Shown here: positions 44,158 through 54,572 of the stretch, piece after piece
Numbering within the stretch: position 1 is the stretch's first letter
Layout: each line of letters begins with the position of its first letter
The notes under the pieces: generated by a model
The model's input: only the letters and a program-made list of their open reading frames with translations
The model's database searches: none
What the model was told of the DNA's origin: nothing
Made by a program: the position numbers and the translations under genes
Origin: an uncultured bacterium
GTDB taxonomy: Bacteria; Bacteroidota; Bacteroidia; CAILMK01
Length of the DNA: 64,000 nt
Assembly: GCA_903829945.1 (NCBI GenBank)
Contig: CAIKRV010000090.1
Span: forward strand, 1 to 64,000
Reading direction: 5' to 3'

Positions 44158-46449
44158 ATGGGAAACGAAACGCTGAGGGAAGACGCACTTGAATACCACT
44201 CCAAAGGTCGGCCTGGAAAAATTGAAGTAATTCCGACCAAACCTACTACCTCACAATTAGACTTGGCACTTGCCTACTCTCCCGGAGTAGCGGAGCCTTG
44301 TAAAGAAATTGCCAAGGATGTATCCAACGTACGAAAATATACTGCCAAAGGAAACTTAGTAGCTGTTATTTCCAATGGAACTGCAGTTTTAGGCTTAGGA
44401 AATATAGGTGCTGAAGCATCCAAACCCGTCATGGAAGGGAAAGGCATTTTATTTAAAGTTTTTGCCGATATTGATGTTTTTGATTTAGAATTGAATGTTA
44501 CTGATGTAGATGATTTTGTTAAGGTAGTTAAGGCATTAGAGCCCACCTTCGGAGGCATCAATTTAGAAGATATAAAGGCTCCTGAATGTTTTGAAATTGA
44601 ACGCCGTTTGAAGGCAGAAATGAACATTCCCGTTATGCATGATGACCAGCATGGTACTGCTATCATAGTGGGCGCAGCTATGCTGAATGCCTTAAAAATT
44701 GTTGCAAAAAAATTAGATGAGGTTACTATTGTAGTCAGCGGGGCCGGCGCCTCCGCGCTGTCTTGCATTAAAATACTGATTGCTCTAGGGGCAAAAACAT
44801 CCAATTTTATTGTTTGTGACAGCAAAGGTGTGATCAACAAAGGCCGTCCCAATTTGGATGAAAGCAAAAAAGCATTTGCTACTGATAGAGACATCCATAG
44901 TTTGGAAGATGCCATGAAAAATGCAGATGTATTTATTGGACTATCAACTTCCAATGTAGTATCTCAAGATATGGTACGCGCTATGGCTAAGGATGCTATT
45001 GTTTTTGCACTTGCCAATCCTGACCCTGAAATTGCTTATCCCGATGCTATTGCAGCTCGTGAAGATATAATTGTAGCTACCGGAAGATCTGACTATCCTA
45101 ACCAAGTAAATAATGTACTTGGTTTCCCATTTATTTTCCGTGGTGCCTTGGATGTTTGTGCTACCGAAATAAATGAAAAAATGAAACTGGCTGCAGTTTA
45201 TGCCTTGGCAGAATTGGCGCGCCAACCGGTGCCTGATGTAGTGGCCAGTACCTACAATGATCCGAATATGGCATTTGGCCGTAATTATATTATTCCAAAA
45301 CCTGTTGATCCGCGTTTAATTTATACCGTAGCGCCAGCCGTAGCAAAAGCAGCTATTGAATCCGGCTGTGCAGCAGCACCTATTACAGATTGGGCCGCAT
45401 ACGAGGAACAACTTCGCTCACGTTTAGGCTTGGATAATATCCTTACCAGAAACATTATGAACCGTGCAAAATCTGATCCTCAAACAGTCGTTTTTGCGGA
45501 GGCCGATCATCCGAAAATTTTGAAAGCTGCACAAACCGTTTTGGATGAAAAAATTGCCATTCCTATTTTATTGGGTAACAAGGAACGGATCGAAAATCTG
45601 ATTAAAGAAAATGGACTTCGACTTAAGGACGTAAAAATTTTGGATCCTTTAAAAGAAGATTCCTTAGGAGATAAATACGCCAAAATATTATACGAAAAGC
45701 GCAAAAGACGTGGGTTAACTTTTAATGAATCCAGAAAATTAATGCGTGTTAGAAATTATTTTGGCTCTGCAATGGTAGAATCCGGTGATGCTGATGCATT
45801 GATTTCCGGATTAACGCGCAGATATCCTGAAACCATCAGACCTGCATTACAAGTAATTGGTGTACAAGAAGGAACTACCAAAGTAGCCGGTATGTACATT
45901 ATGCTTACTAAAAGAGGGCCGGTATTTTTTGCAGATACGACCATCAATCAAAATCCGAGTGTAGAGGATTTAATATCTATTACCGAACTAACCGCAAGGG
46001 CAGTTCGTCAATTAAATATTGAACCGCGTATTGCCTTACTTTCCTATTCCAATTTTGGCTCCACGGATACTGATGAAACCAGAATCGTATCTAATGCCAC
46101 TGCAAAACTTAAGGAAAAGCATCCGGATTGGATTATTGACGGGGAAGTTCAAGCCAATTTTGCGGTGAATAATAACTTACTTCAAGATTTCTTTGAATTT
46201 AGTGATTTAGTTGGACATCAAGTAAATACATTAATATTTCCTTCTTTAGCAGCGGGAAATATTGCTTATAAATTACTCCAGGAACTTGGAAATGCAGAAG
46301 CCATTGGTCCGATACTCTTAGGAATGAAAAAATCCGTTCATATTTTACAATTAGGTTCCTCCGTAAGGGAAATTGTAAATATGACCGCTTTAGCTGTAAT
46401 GGATGCACAATCAAAAAATCATTCACAGCTATTGGAGCATATTTTATAG
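44158..46449 (+). CDS. maeB: NADP-type malic enzyme fused to phosphotransacetylase-like domain
   Basis: The 763-residue protein decarboxylates malate to pyruvate with reduction of NAD(P). The N-terminal malic domain (about 1-410) has YSPGVAEPCKEIAKD, GNIGAEASKPVMEGKGILFKVFADID, GGINLEDIKAPECFEIE, VMHDDQHGTAIIVGAA and VVSGAGASALSCI. After a linker comes a phosphate acetyl/butyryltransferase domain (about 430-763) with ADHPKILKAAQTVLDEKIAIPILLG, SGDADALISGLTRRYPETIRPAL and VQANFAVNNNLLQ. This MaeB architecture is standard; in E. coli the second domain is regulatory and binds acetyl-CoA. The gene appears monocistronic. Confidence 0.95.
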   Translation: MGNETLREDALEYHSKGRPGKIEVIPTKPTTSQLDLALAYSPGVAEPCKEIAKDVSNVRKYTAKGNLVAVISNGTAVLGLGNIGAEASKPVMEGKGILFKVFADIDVFDLELNVTDVDDFVKVVKALEPTFGGINLEDIKAPECFEIERRLKAEMNIPVMHDDQHGTAIIVGAAMLNALKIVAKKLDEVTIVVSGAGASALSCIKILIALGAKTSNFIVCDSKGVINKGRPNLDESKKAFATDRDIHSLEDAMKNADVFIGLSTSNVVSQDMVRAMAKDAIVFALANPDPEIAYPDAIAAREDIIVATGRSDYPNQVNNVLGFPFIFRGALDVCATEINEKMKLAAVYALAELARQPVPDVVASTYNDPNMAFGRNYIIPKPVDPRLIYTVAPAVAKAAIESGCAAAPITDWAAYEEQLRSRLGLDNILTRNIMNRAKSDPQTVVFAEADHPKILKAAQTVLDEKIAIPILLGNKERIENLIKENGLRLKDVKILDPLKEDSLGDKYAKILYEKRKRRGLTFNESRKLMRVRNYFGSAMVESGDADALISGLTRRYPETIRPALQVIGVQEGTTKVAGMYIMLTKRGPVFFADTTINQNPSVEDLISITELTARAVRQLNIEPRIALLSYSNFGSTDTDETRIVSNATAKLKEKHPDWIIDGEVQANFAVNNNLLQDFFEFSDLVGHQVNTLIFPSLAAGNIAYKLLQELGNAEAIGPILLGMKKSVHILQLGSSVREIVNMTALAVMDAQSKNHSQLLEHIL

Positions 46450-46555
46450 ATTTGTACACGATAGTTTTAAACAAGTAAATAAACTTTAAACTGAAAAAAA
46501 TATTTAGAAAATTTTTACGTTATTGAATCCCACTAGGACACTGTAGCATCACAAG

Positions 46556-46618
46556 CCTAAAATTACTTTAGGAAATTTGTTTAATTAAAATGCACCCCTA
46601 TATAGATTATAGGATGCA
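46556..46618. repeat. Two hairpins in the maeB-ruvA intergenic region
   Basis: The 255-base gap 46450-46704 has no ORF. It contains CCTAAA-ATTAC-TTTAGG (46556-46572). A larger hairpin follows: TGCA, CC, CCTATA, loop TAGAT, TATAGG, A, TGCA (46591-46618). Neither is followed by a T tract. They could be mRNA leader structure, part of a small RNA, or processing sites; no function can be assigned. Confidence 0.35.
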
Positions 46619-46704
46619 ACATTAAACAAAAGGCTAGGTTTTAGTATCCAATACCGTAAAACTTTAAAATACTACCAAATTTTTGAGTTGATAGACACGT
46701 AAAA

Positions 46705-47289
46705 ATGATTACCTACGTTGAAGGAAAATATGCAGAACTGACCCCTACTTATGTAGTTGTCGATATTAATGGCCTTGGTTATCAGGTCAATATATCTTTG
46801 CATACCTATGAAAAGGTACTTGGCAAAACTAATGGTAAACTGTTGACTCACTTTGTAGTAAAAGAGGATGGGCAATCGCTTTTCGGATTTTTTGATGAAG
46901 AAGAACGAAGCCTTTTTAAACACTTAATTTCTATTTCAGGGGTAGGGCCGAATACGGCCAGAACAATGTTATCTTCCCTCCCTCCTTCTGAAATAAAAAA
47001 AGGTATTATAAGGGGTGATGCAGGATTTTTGAAAACAGTAAAAGGCATTGGACCTAAATCTGCGCAGCGTATTATAGTTGAATTGCAAGATGTACTTAGT
47101 AAGGAAGCTCCTGAAGGTTATTTAGATCATTCACCTAAAAATAAAACAGCAGAAGAAGCAATTTCAGCGATGGTCATGTTAGGATTTAATAAATTACAAG
47201 CGGAAAAAGTAGTTTTAAAAGTAATTAAGGATCAAAACCAAGATACTAGTGTTGAAGAAATAATTAAACAAGCTTTGCGTATGATTTGA
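46705..47289 (+). CDS. ruvA: Holliday junction branch migration protein RuvA
   Basis: RuvA binds Holliday junctions and recruits the RuvB motor. The 194-residue protein is complete: domain I OB fold (MITYVEGKYAELTPTYVVVDINGLGYQVNIS), domain II with two helix-hairpin-helix motifs (LISISGVGPNTARTMLSSL; LKTVKGIGPKSAQRIIVEL), and the C-terminal RuvB-binding domain (EEAISAMVMLGFNKLQAEKVV). ruvB and ruvC are not adjacent. It is followed 36 bases later by sprA. Confidence 0.96.
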   Translation: MITYVEGKYAELTPTYVVVDINGLGYQVNISLHTYEKVLGKTNGKLLTHFVVKEDGQSLFGFFDEEERSLFKHLISISGVGPNTARTMLSSLPPSEIKKGIIRGDAGFLKTVKGIGPKSAQRIIVELQDVLSKEAPEGYLDHSPKNKTAEEAISAMVMLGFNKLQAEKVVLKVIKDQNQDTSVEEIIKQALRMI

Positions 47290-47325
47290 ACATTTACATT
47301 TTGTAATTTTAGGTAGTTAACACTT

Positions 47326-50300
47326 TTGAATAAGATTTTAAGTTTTTCATGGCAAGGAGCCTTGGCCACTGCAGGAATTTGTGCTGCTTCTGTAGCACTA
47401 TATGCTAGTGTATTTGCTCCAAAAGTCAATTTCCATGACGCAAGTTCCGCCGTAGGAGGAACTGCTCCGGACTCTCCCGTAGTGGCTACCCTTCCTATGG
47501 ATTCTACGAAGAAAAAATCAAAAGACTCTTCTAATTCCGTTCAAACCGATACCAATAGTTTACACTATCCTATTAAGGTTAATCCTGATGATCCATATAA
47601 AAATACCAAAAACACCAGTATTGACCTCAAAAATCCTCCGGCGATAGAAAGAAAAAAGGATATTGATACCTCATTAAAGTATTATAAAATTAATACTTCA
47701 GTTGGTGATGAAGACTTAACAAATGAACAATATGTTCCTTTTAAGGAATCAAATAAACAAGATACCAAAACTTGGATTCAGGATTATTTCAAAAAAAGAA
47801 CCCAAGCGCAACCGGCCACCATTCAAAAATCATTACTTCCGCCAAAAATTGTCAACCAATCTATTCTGGGTGATTTATTCGGGGGCTTAGTAGATATTCA
47901 ACCCAGAGGTACCGCAGAATTAACCTTTGCCGGTGATATTAATAGAATTAAAAATCCTAACTGGTCTTTAAGTGAACAAAGTACCACACAATTTAAATTT
48001 GATCAAAAACTTAATTTAAATGTAGTAGGAAATATAGGTAACAGAATTAAATTAGGTATTAACTATAATACGGATGCAAGTTTCGATTTCCAAAACCAAA
48101 AGAAAATAAATTACCAAGGTCAGGATGATGAAATAATAAAAAGTATTGAACTTGGTGACGTATCTATGCCTGCCAGTAATTCCCTCATTGCAGGTAGTCA
48201 AAGTTTATTCGGGGTAAAGGCATCTTTCCAATTCGGAAAATTATTTTTAACCGGCGTTTATTCTCAATCTAAAAGTGAGCATAAAGAAATTACGGTTGAA
48301 AATGGTGCACAACGCCAAACTTTTAATATTACTGCTGATAATTATGATGTAAATCGTCACTTTTTCCTGGCACATTATTTCAGGAATCATTATGATGAGT
48401 TTAATAATAACTATCCTGCTATGTCGAATATTGTGGTAACAAGGGTAGAAGTTTGGGTAACCAATACCAATGGTAGTGTAAATAATACCAGAAGTGCTGT
48501 TGCTTTTATGGACCTTGGTGAAGATACCAATGCCTACAATAAAAAAATTGTTATTAATAGAGTTGCGGCGCCTCCTGATAATAGTACCAATAATTTATAT
48601 TCTTATTTAACGAGCAATCCTTCTTTCAGAGATAAGAATTCAACTGCTTTATCCTCAAATAGTACTTATTCTGCGGGCTTAGATTATGTAAAAACTGATA
48701 ATATGCGTCAGTTAAGTGCCAATGAATTTACCATCAACTCACGTTTAGGATATATTTCATTAACCCAACCGCTTCCGGATGGGGCCTCATTGGCTGTAGC
48801 TTTTGAATACACAGTTAATGGCGTAAGGTATCAAGTTGGTGAATTTGCACGTGATGTGCCTAATGACCCGAATAAACCAAATGTAATTTTTGTAAAAATG
48901 CTGAGAGGTATTAATACAAGAACTACTATTCCAATTTGGAGATTGATGATGAAAAACATTTACTCTTTTGGTGGTTATCAGGTACAACCTACTGAATTTA
49001 AAATGCAGGTTATTTATGAAGATAATAAAAGTGGATCTTTCTTAAATTATCTTCCGGTTCCTACGCAAAAAAATATTGACGGATTACCATTAATTCGTGT
49101 TCTTGGTTTAGACAGATTCAACTCCATACAAGAAGCAAAACCTGATGGTAATTTCGACTTCTTAGATGGATATACCATTAATGCCTCCCAAGGGCGAATT
49201 ATCTTCCCGGTACTTGAACCATTCGGTAAAAATTTATTGGATAGTTTCCATGATAAAACATTGGGAGAAACTTTTGTTTACGACTCTCTATATTCCACTA
49301 CCCAATCCGTAGCTAAGCAACAAACCAACAAAAATAAATTCTCCCTCCGAGGTTCCTACCAAGGAGCCTCCGGTTCCGATATCTCATTAAATGCTGTGAA
49401 TGTTCCTCAGGGCTCGGTAAAAGTATATGCCGGCGGACAAGAACTTAGAGAAAATATAGACTATACAGTGGATTACACTTTAGGTCGCGTAAAAATCATT
49501 AACCCCGGAATTGCAAATTCCGGCTCCGTAATTAGAGTATCTCTGGAAAGCAATACCTTATTCAGCATCCAGCAAAAAACATTAATGGGCATGCGGGCTG
49601 AATATAAGTTTAATAAAGACCTTTACTTAGGAAGTACTTTAATGTACCTGCGTGAAAGACCACTCACTCAAAAAGTAAACGTTGGTGAAGAGCCGATCAG
49701 AAACTTAATGTGGGGATTGGATGGTAGCTATTCCAAAGAATCAAGGTTCTTAACGCAACTAGTTAATAAGCTACCGTTTATTAATACCAAAGAAAAATCC
49801 ACCTTTTTTGCAAAAGCTGAATTTGCACAAATTATTCCAGGTCACCCGGTATTAATTAATGACCCGGGGGAAACCGGTGGGGTATCCTATATTGACGATT
49901 TTGAAGGCAGCGAAGTACCCTATGATTTGCGTTTAGGAAATTATTGGGTAATGTCCAGCACTCCTACCCATGTTGCAAAATTTCCGGAAGCCGATAGTAC
50001 CAATAAATGGTCCTATAATTTTAACAGGGCCAAATTATCATGGTACACCATCGATCCGTTGTTCTTTAGAAATAACAGCTTAACGCCGGACTATGTGAAA
50101 GCTGATAAAAACATGCAGAGTAATCATTACATGCGTGAGGTTTTAGAAACAGAAGTATTCCCTAACAAACAATTACCTAATGGGGTACCGGGTACTTTGC
50201 CTACGTTTGATATGGTTTATTATCCGAAAGAAAGAGGCCCGTATAACTTCGATACCCGTGTAGGTGAAATTGATAATAACGGTCGCTTTATACATCCGGA

Positions 50301-53300
50301 AAATAAATGGGCCGGTATTATGCGCAAAATTGAAACCACAGATTTTGAAGCGGCAAATATCGAGTACGTTGAAATGTGGGTACTTGATCCTTTTATTTAT
50401 AATAAAGGAGCTAACGGCGGAGAATTGTATGTACAATTAGGAAATATCTCTGAAGATATTTTGAAGGATGGTCAAAGAAGCTGGGAAAACGGGCTTCCTA
50501 AAACATCCACCCCTCAAAATGTGGATACTACCGTATGGGGAAGAATTCCTAATGGTATCCAAGTAACCAATGCATTTGATAATGACCCAACCTCTCGTCA
50601 ATACCAGGACGTAGGTTATGATGGCTTAGGTCCATCCACCGGCGACGCCAATAATGATGCAGACGAAAAAGCATTTTATGCTCCTTATATTAATCAATTA
50701 AAAGCAAGATTAGCCACCGGATTCAATCAGAATGTTTATAATAAATTAGTTTCTGACCCTTCCGGTGATAACTTCCATTTTTATACCGGCGCAGATTATA
50801 ATGCCAATAAAACAGATGTTATTACTTGTTATAAAAACTTTAATAATCCTCAGGGCAATACTCCTATCTCCACCAACGGCAATACAGTAGGATATGGTTC
50901 TTCCAATCCGGATGATGAAGACATTAATAGGGATTATACACTATCTCCGCCTAACGAAGATTATTACGAGTATAAACTTAAAATAACCCCGTCTTCCTTA
51001 GTTAAAGATAAAAACTTTGTGACGGATGTTTTGCAAATTCCGGTAACCTTGAAAAATGGTAAAACGGAAACAGTAACTTGGTACCAAATTAAAATCCCGA
51101 TTAATAGCTACACTAATAAAGTTGGAAGCTTAACCGATTTTAAATCGATTCGTTATATGCGGATGTATATGACAGGATTTACCGATTCTACCATTTTACG
51201 TTTTGCACAATTACAATTAATCAGAAGTGATTGGAGAAAATATATTTTTGCTTTGAACAGTGCAGGACCTTATGTGACTACAGATCCTAATCCTGCTGAC
51301 TTCACGGTATCCACAGTAAGTATTGAACAGAACTCGCACCGTAGGCCGCCATACGTTATCCCTCCGGGCGTTCAGCGTACTATTGACCAAAGCACCCCTG
51401 ACCAAATCCAACAAAATGAGTCATCCTTATCCTTGAAGGTATGTAACCTTGCCGACGGCGATGCAAAAGCAGTATTTAAAACGACTACTCTGGATGTCCG
51501 CTTATATAAAAAATTAAAAATGTATGTGCATGCCGAAGGTGCAAATCTTCACGATAATGACATGCATATTTTTATCAGAATGGGTACTGATTTAACCGGC
51601 AATTATTATGAATATGATATGCCGTTAAAAGTTACTGCATTAAATGCCACCAGCAAAGATGCTATTTGGCCTTCTGATAATAATATTATACTTCAATTAT
51701 CTGATTTATATGGCGCAAAACAACAAAGAGATTTAGATCATGTGAGTTTATTACTGCCATATTTAAGACCGGCCTCTGATGGAAAAGGCACAGTATCGGT
51801 CATTGGTAATCCTGATTTAGGAAATATCAAATCTATCCTCATCGGTGTCCGAAATCCAAAAGATAATGGTCAACCCGTTTGCGGTGAAGTATGGGTGGAT
51901 GAATTGCGTGTAACCGATTTCGATGAATCCGGAGGTTGGGCAGCCAATGCCACAGTTAAAGCTAAACTAGCCGATGTTGGTACCCTCGCATTTTCCGTCA
52001 ATAGAAGAACGATAGGTTTTGGGAATATAGACCAAAGTGTACAGCAAAGAAGCCAAAGTGATACCAGAGGTTTAGATTTTGCCTCCTCTTTGGAATTGGG
52101 TAAATTCTTGCCGACCAAATTAATTAAAATCCCGATGTATTATACCTATTCTCAAACGGTAAGTACACCACGATTTAATCCTTTGCGACAAGACCTCCCA
52201 TTCCAGGATGTAATTAATGCATACAGCCAATCGCCGGCTAAGCAGGATTCTGTACTGAAGGCTAATCAGGATTATTCTTCGCGAACGAGCTTGAACTTTA
52301 CTAATATTCAAAAAATTCGAGGGCCTAATCAGAAAAAAACACATTTCTGGGATATTGAAAATTTCTATGCTACCTATGCCTATTCGGAAGTTTATAAACG
52401 AAATATTGAAAAAGTTTATGACTATGATAGAAATTATAGAGCCATTGTAGGCTACGCTTATACTTTCCCTACCAAAACCATTACACCGTTTAAAAAGAAA
52501 GGAGATACCAAAAAAAATAATCCATTCTTTAAATTAATAACTGATTTTAATTTTAACTATTTACCGACCTCCTTTAGTACCAGTGCAGAAGTATTAAGAC
52601 ATTATAATGAAATTTTATATCGGAATACGGATGATTATAAGGCCATCATCGTTCCGCTTTATGATAAGAGTTTAAAAATGAATAGAAAATATGATTTCCG
52701 GTGGATGCTCACCAAATCATTGAAGTATTCATTCTCGGCAGGAGCTACTTCAAGATATGATGAAAGAGATGGAAATATTGGCGTGAGCGAATTGGTAGAT
52801 AGCATTCGCAAAGGTGGCATCATGCAGGATTATTCGGAGCTTAATAATGTAACTTATGATGTTCCGATCAGTAAACTACCCTACATGGATTTTGTCACCT
52901 TACAGACAACTTATCAAGGACAATATCATTGGAGCGGGGCATTCCCTGCACGACCTGAATTAGGTGCTACCATTTCTAATTCCCAAACAGAAAGTGGAAA
53001 CTTGCAACTTAATATGCTGAATCTTTATAACAGGGTAAAATTCTTTAAAACTATTTTATCCGGAAAAAGTTATGCCGATTTAAAACGTCAGGAAAAACAA
53101 AAAGAGCTCAATGATAAGCGAGCCAAACAAGGAATTGATACGACTGCAAAACCTAAAAAGGTACAATATAATGGCGGTGCAATAAAATTAGCGGAAGGCC
53201 TTACCAAAGTATTACTGAGCCTTCGCTCTGCTTCATTAACTTATTCTGCCAATGATGGTACTGCCTTACCGGGTTTCCGATATTCGCCTACCTTCCTAGG

Positions 53301-54543
53301 CATGGACCAAAAAACAGGTGATTATAATGCGCCCGGATTTAAGTTTACCACCGGCTTACAGGAAAGCGCCACACAATTATTATCACGTGCCCGGGCCAAT
53401 AACTGGATAACGCAGGATACCAACCTCTCGGCATACTTTTTACGAAACCATGGTACCAATATTACCGGTCAGGCCACCTTGGAGCCTATTAAAAACTTCC
53501 GTTTAACGGTGGATTTCTCGAGAAAAGAAAGTCTAAATCATTCTTCCATTTATAAATGGAACGGTACGGACTTCGTGGAACAAAACCCTATTGATGCCGG
53601 TAGCTTTACCATGTCCTATTTTGCCATGAGTACTGCTTTTGCAAATAATGATGCTACCTTTAATAGATTTGAATCTTACACAAAGATTATGTCGCATCGA
53701 CTGGCAAATGCCAATCCGCATGCCCGTAATAAAGGTGATGATAGCGCAGGATATGCCGTAGGATATGGACAGGCACAACAAGAAGTAATTCTTTATTCCT
53801 TCTTGGCTGCCTATACCGGCAAGGATATTAATACGGCCAAAATGATCGCATTCCCTTCTATTCCTTTGCCTAATTTTAGATTAAATTATACCGGGCTAAG
53901 CAACTTGCCGGGCATTAAAAAATACGTAAAAACACTAAGTATTACCAGTGGTTATCGATCTACCTATACAGTAGCAAATTATCAAAGTACTTTGGGTTGG
54001 GATCCTAATACGGATCCTATAAAAGGCAAAAACCTGGACCCGCAATTCCGGATTGATAATTTCTCCATGACGGAAGATTTTTCACCATTACTGGGAATAG
54101 ATATTGCTTGGATCAATAAATGGACTTCAAAATTTGAATATCGCAGAAGCCGTAATATTGCTTTCTCGATGTCGAACTTAACCATGACAGAAATTGCCAC
54201 CAGTGAATTTGTAATTGGTGCAGGATATCGGACCAATAAGTTGCTCTTACCTTTCCGGGTCAGCAGAAAGAAAACTTATTTAATGAATGACTTTAACTTT
54301 AGGCTGGATTTATCTATCAGGGATAATCAAACTAATCTCAGGGTACTGAATCAAACCACTTCACAGCCTTCCTCCGGTGCCCAAGTAATCAGTTTAAAAC
54401 CTGCTATAGACTATACCCTGAGCAAGTCATTATTACTGAAAATATTTTATACCCAAAATATTACCAATCCTCATGTATCTAATCAATACCCTACTACCCA
54501 AATCCAGTTTGGATTTAGCCTAAGGTACACTTTGGCACCATAG
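47326..54543 (+). CDS. sprA: T9SS outer-membrane translocon SprA (Sov)
   Basis: SprA is the very large outer-membrane beta-barrel through which type IX secretion cargo leaves Bacteroidota cells. The 2,405 residues match the family's unusual size of about 2,400. An export signal (SFSWQGALATAGICAASVALYAS) is followed by family blocks such as LFGGLVDIQPRGTAELTFAGD, GVKASFQFGKLFLTGVYSQS, DDFEGSEVPYDLRLGNYW and GEVWVDELRVTDFDESGG. The C-terminus is an outer-membrane strand (TTQIQFGFSLRYTLAP). The start codon is TTG at 47326: an in-frame TAG lies 12 bases upstream and the first ATG (residue 58) would remove the signal peptide. ruvA immediately upstream may share its transcript. The sorted cargo proteins in this window depend on it. 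Confidence 0.96.
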   Translation: MNKILSFSWQGALATAGICAASVALYASVFAPKVNFHDASSAVGGTAPDSPVVATLPMDSTKKKSKDSSNSVQTDTNSLHYPIKVNPDDPYKNTKNTSIDLKNPPAIERKKDIDTSLKYYKINTSVGDEDLTNEQYVPFKESNKQDTKTWIQDYFKKRTQAQPATIQKSLLPPKIVNQSILGDLFGGLVDIQPRGTAELTFAGDINRIKNPNWSLSEQSTTQFKFDQKLNLNVVGNIGNRIKLGINYNTDASFDFQNQKKINYQGQDDEIIKSIELGDVSMPASNSLIAGSQSLFGVKASFQFGKLFLTGVYSQSKSEHKEITVENGAQRQTFNITADNYDVNRHFFLAHYFRNHYDEFNNNYPAMSNIVVTRVEVWVTNTNGSVNNTRSAVAFMDLGEDTNAYNKKIVINRVAAPPDNSTNNLYSYLTSNPSFRDKNSTALSSNSTYSAGLDYVKTDNMRQLSANEFTINSRLGYISLTQPLPDGASLAVAFEYTVNGVRYQVGEFARDVPNDPNKPNVIFVKMLRGINTRTTIPIWRLMMKNIYSFGGYQVQPTEFKMQVIYEDNKSGSFLNYLPVPTQKNIDGLPLIRVLGLDRFNSIQEAKPDGNFDFLDGYTINASQGRIIFPVLEPFGKNLLDSFHDKTLGETFVYDSLYSTTQSVAKQQTNKNKFSLRGSYQGASGSDISLNAVNVPQGSVKVYAGGQELRENIDYTVDYTLGRVKIINPGIANSGSVIRVSLESNTLFSIQQKTLMGMRAEYKFNKDLYLGSTLMYLRERPLTQKVNVGEEPIRNLMWGLDGSYSKESRFLTQLVNKLPFINTKEKSTFFAKAEFAQIIPGHPVLINDPGETGGVSYIDDFEGSEVPYDLRLGNYWVMSSTPTHVAKFPEADSTNKWSYNFNRAKLSWYTIDPLFFRNNSLTPDYVKADKNMQSNHYMREVLETEVFPNKQLPNGVPGTLPTFDMVYYPKERGPYNFDTRVGEIDNNGRFIHPENKWAGIMRKIETTDFEAANIEYVEMWVLDPFIYNKGANGGELYVQLGNISEDILKDGQRSWENGLPKTSTPQNVDTTVWGRIPNGIQVTNAFDNDPTSRQYQDVGYDGLGPSTGDANNDADEKAFYAPYINQLKARLATGFNQNVYNKLVSDPSGDNFHFYTGADYNANKTDVITCYKNFNNPQGNTPISTNGNTVGYGSSNPDDEDINRDYTLSPPNEDYYEYKLKITPSSLVKDKNFVTDVLQIPVTLKNGKTETVTWYQIKIPINSYTNKVGSLTDFKSIRYMRMYMTGFTDSTILRFAQLQLIRSDWRKYIFALNSAGPYVTTDPNPADFTVSTVSIEQNSHRRPPYVIPPGVQRTIDQSTPDQIQQNESSLSLKVCNLADGDAKAVFKTTTLDVRLYKKLKMYVHAEGANLHDNDMHIFIRMGTDLTGNYYEYDMPLKVTALNATSKDAIWPSDNNIILQLSDLYGAKQQRDLDHVSLLLPYLRPASDGKGTVSVIGNPDLGNIKSILIGVRNPKDNGQPVCGEVWVDELRVTDFDESGGWAANATVKAKLADVGTLAFSVNRRTIGFGNIDQSVQQRSQSDTRGLDFASSLELGKFLPTKLIKIPMYYTYSQTVSTPRFNPLRQDLPFQDVINAYSQSPAKQDSVLKANQDYSSRTSLNFTNIQKIRGPNQKKTHFWDIENFYATYAYSEVYKRNIEKVYDYDRNYRAIVGYAYTFPTKTITPFKKKGDTKKNNPFFKLITDFNFNYLPTSFSTSAEVLRHYNEILYRNTDDYKAIIVPLYDKSLKMNRKYDFRWMLTKSLKYSFSAGATSRYDERDGNIGVSELVDSIRKGGIMQDYSELNNVTYDVPISKLPYMDFVTLQTTYQGQYHWSGAFPARPELGATISNSQTESGNLQLNMLNLYNRVKFFKTILSGKSYADLKRQEKQKELNDKRAKQGIDTTAKPKKVQYNGGAIKLAEGLTKVLLSLRSASLTYSANDGTALPGFRYSPTFLGMDQKTGDYNAPGFKFTTGLQESATQLLSRARANNWITQDTNLSAYFLRNHGTNITGQATLEPIKNFRLTVDFSRKESLNHSSIYKWNGTDFVEQNPIDAGSFTMSYFAMSTAFANNDATFNRFESYTKIMSHRLANANPHARNKGDDSAGYAVGYGQAQQEVILYSFLAAYTGKDINTAKMIAFPSIPLPNFRLNYTGLSNLPGIKKYVKTLSITSGYRSTYTVANYQSTLGWDPNTDPIKGKNLDPQFRIDNFSMTEDFSPLLGIDIAWINKWTSKFEYRRSRNIAFSMSNLTMTEIATSEFVIGAGYRTNKLLLPFRVSRKKTYLMNDFNFRLDLSIRDNQTNLRVLNQTTSQPSSGAQVISLKPAIDYTLSKSLLLKIFYTQNITNPHVSNQYPTTQIQFGFSLRYTLAP

Positions 54544-54555
54544 CAGGGCAAAAAT

Positions 54556-54572
54556 AAAAAGTAAAGCTTTTT
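54556..54572. terminator. Weak hairpin between convergent sprA and prfB
   Basis: AAAAAG, loop TAAAG, CTTTTT with flanking T and A runs, 13 bases after the sprA stop and touching the prfB stop. It is short and AT-rich; a bidirectional terminator is possible but uncertain. Confidence 0.3.

Noticed and set aside
44274-44954. 226-residue minus-strand ORF within maeB
   Set aside because: It is fully inside the conserved malic enzyme domain and is a mirror frame with no promoter or family resemblance.
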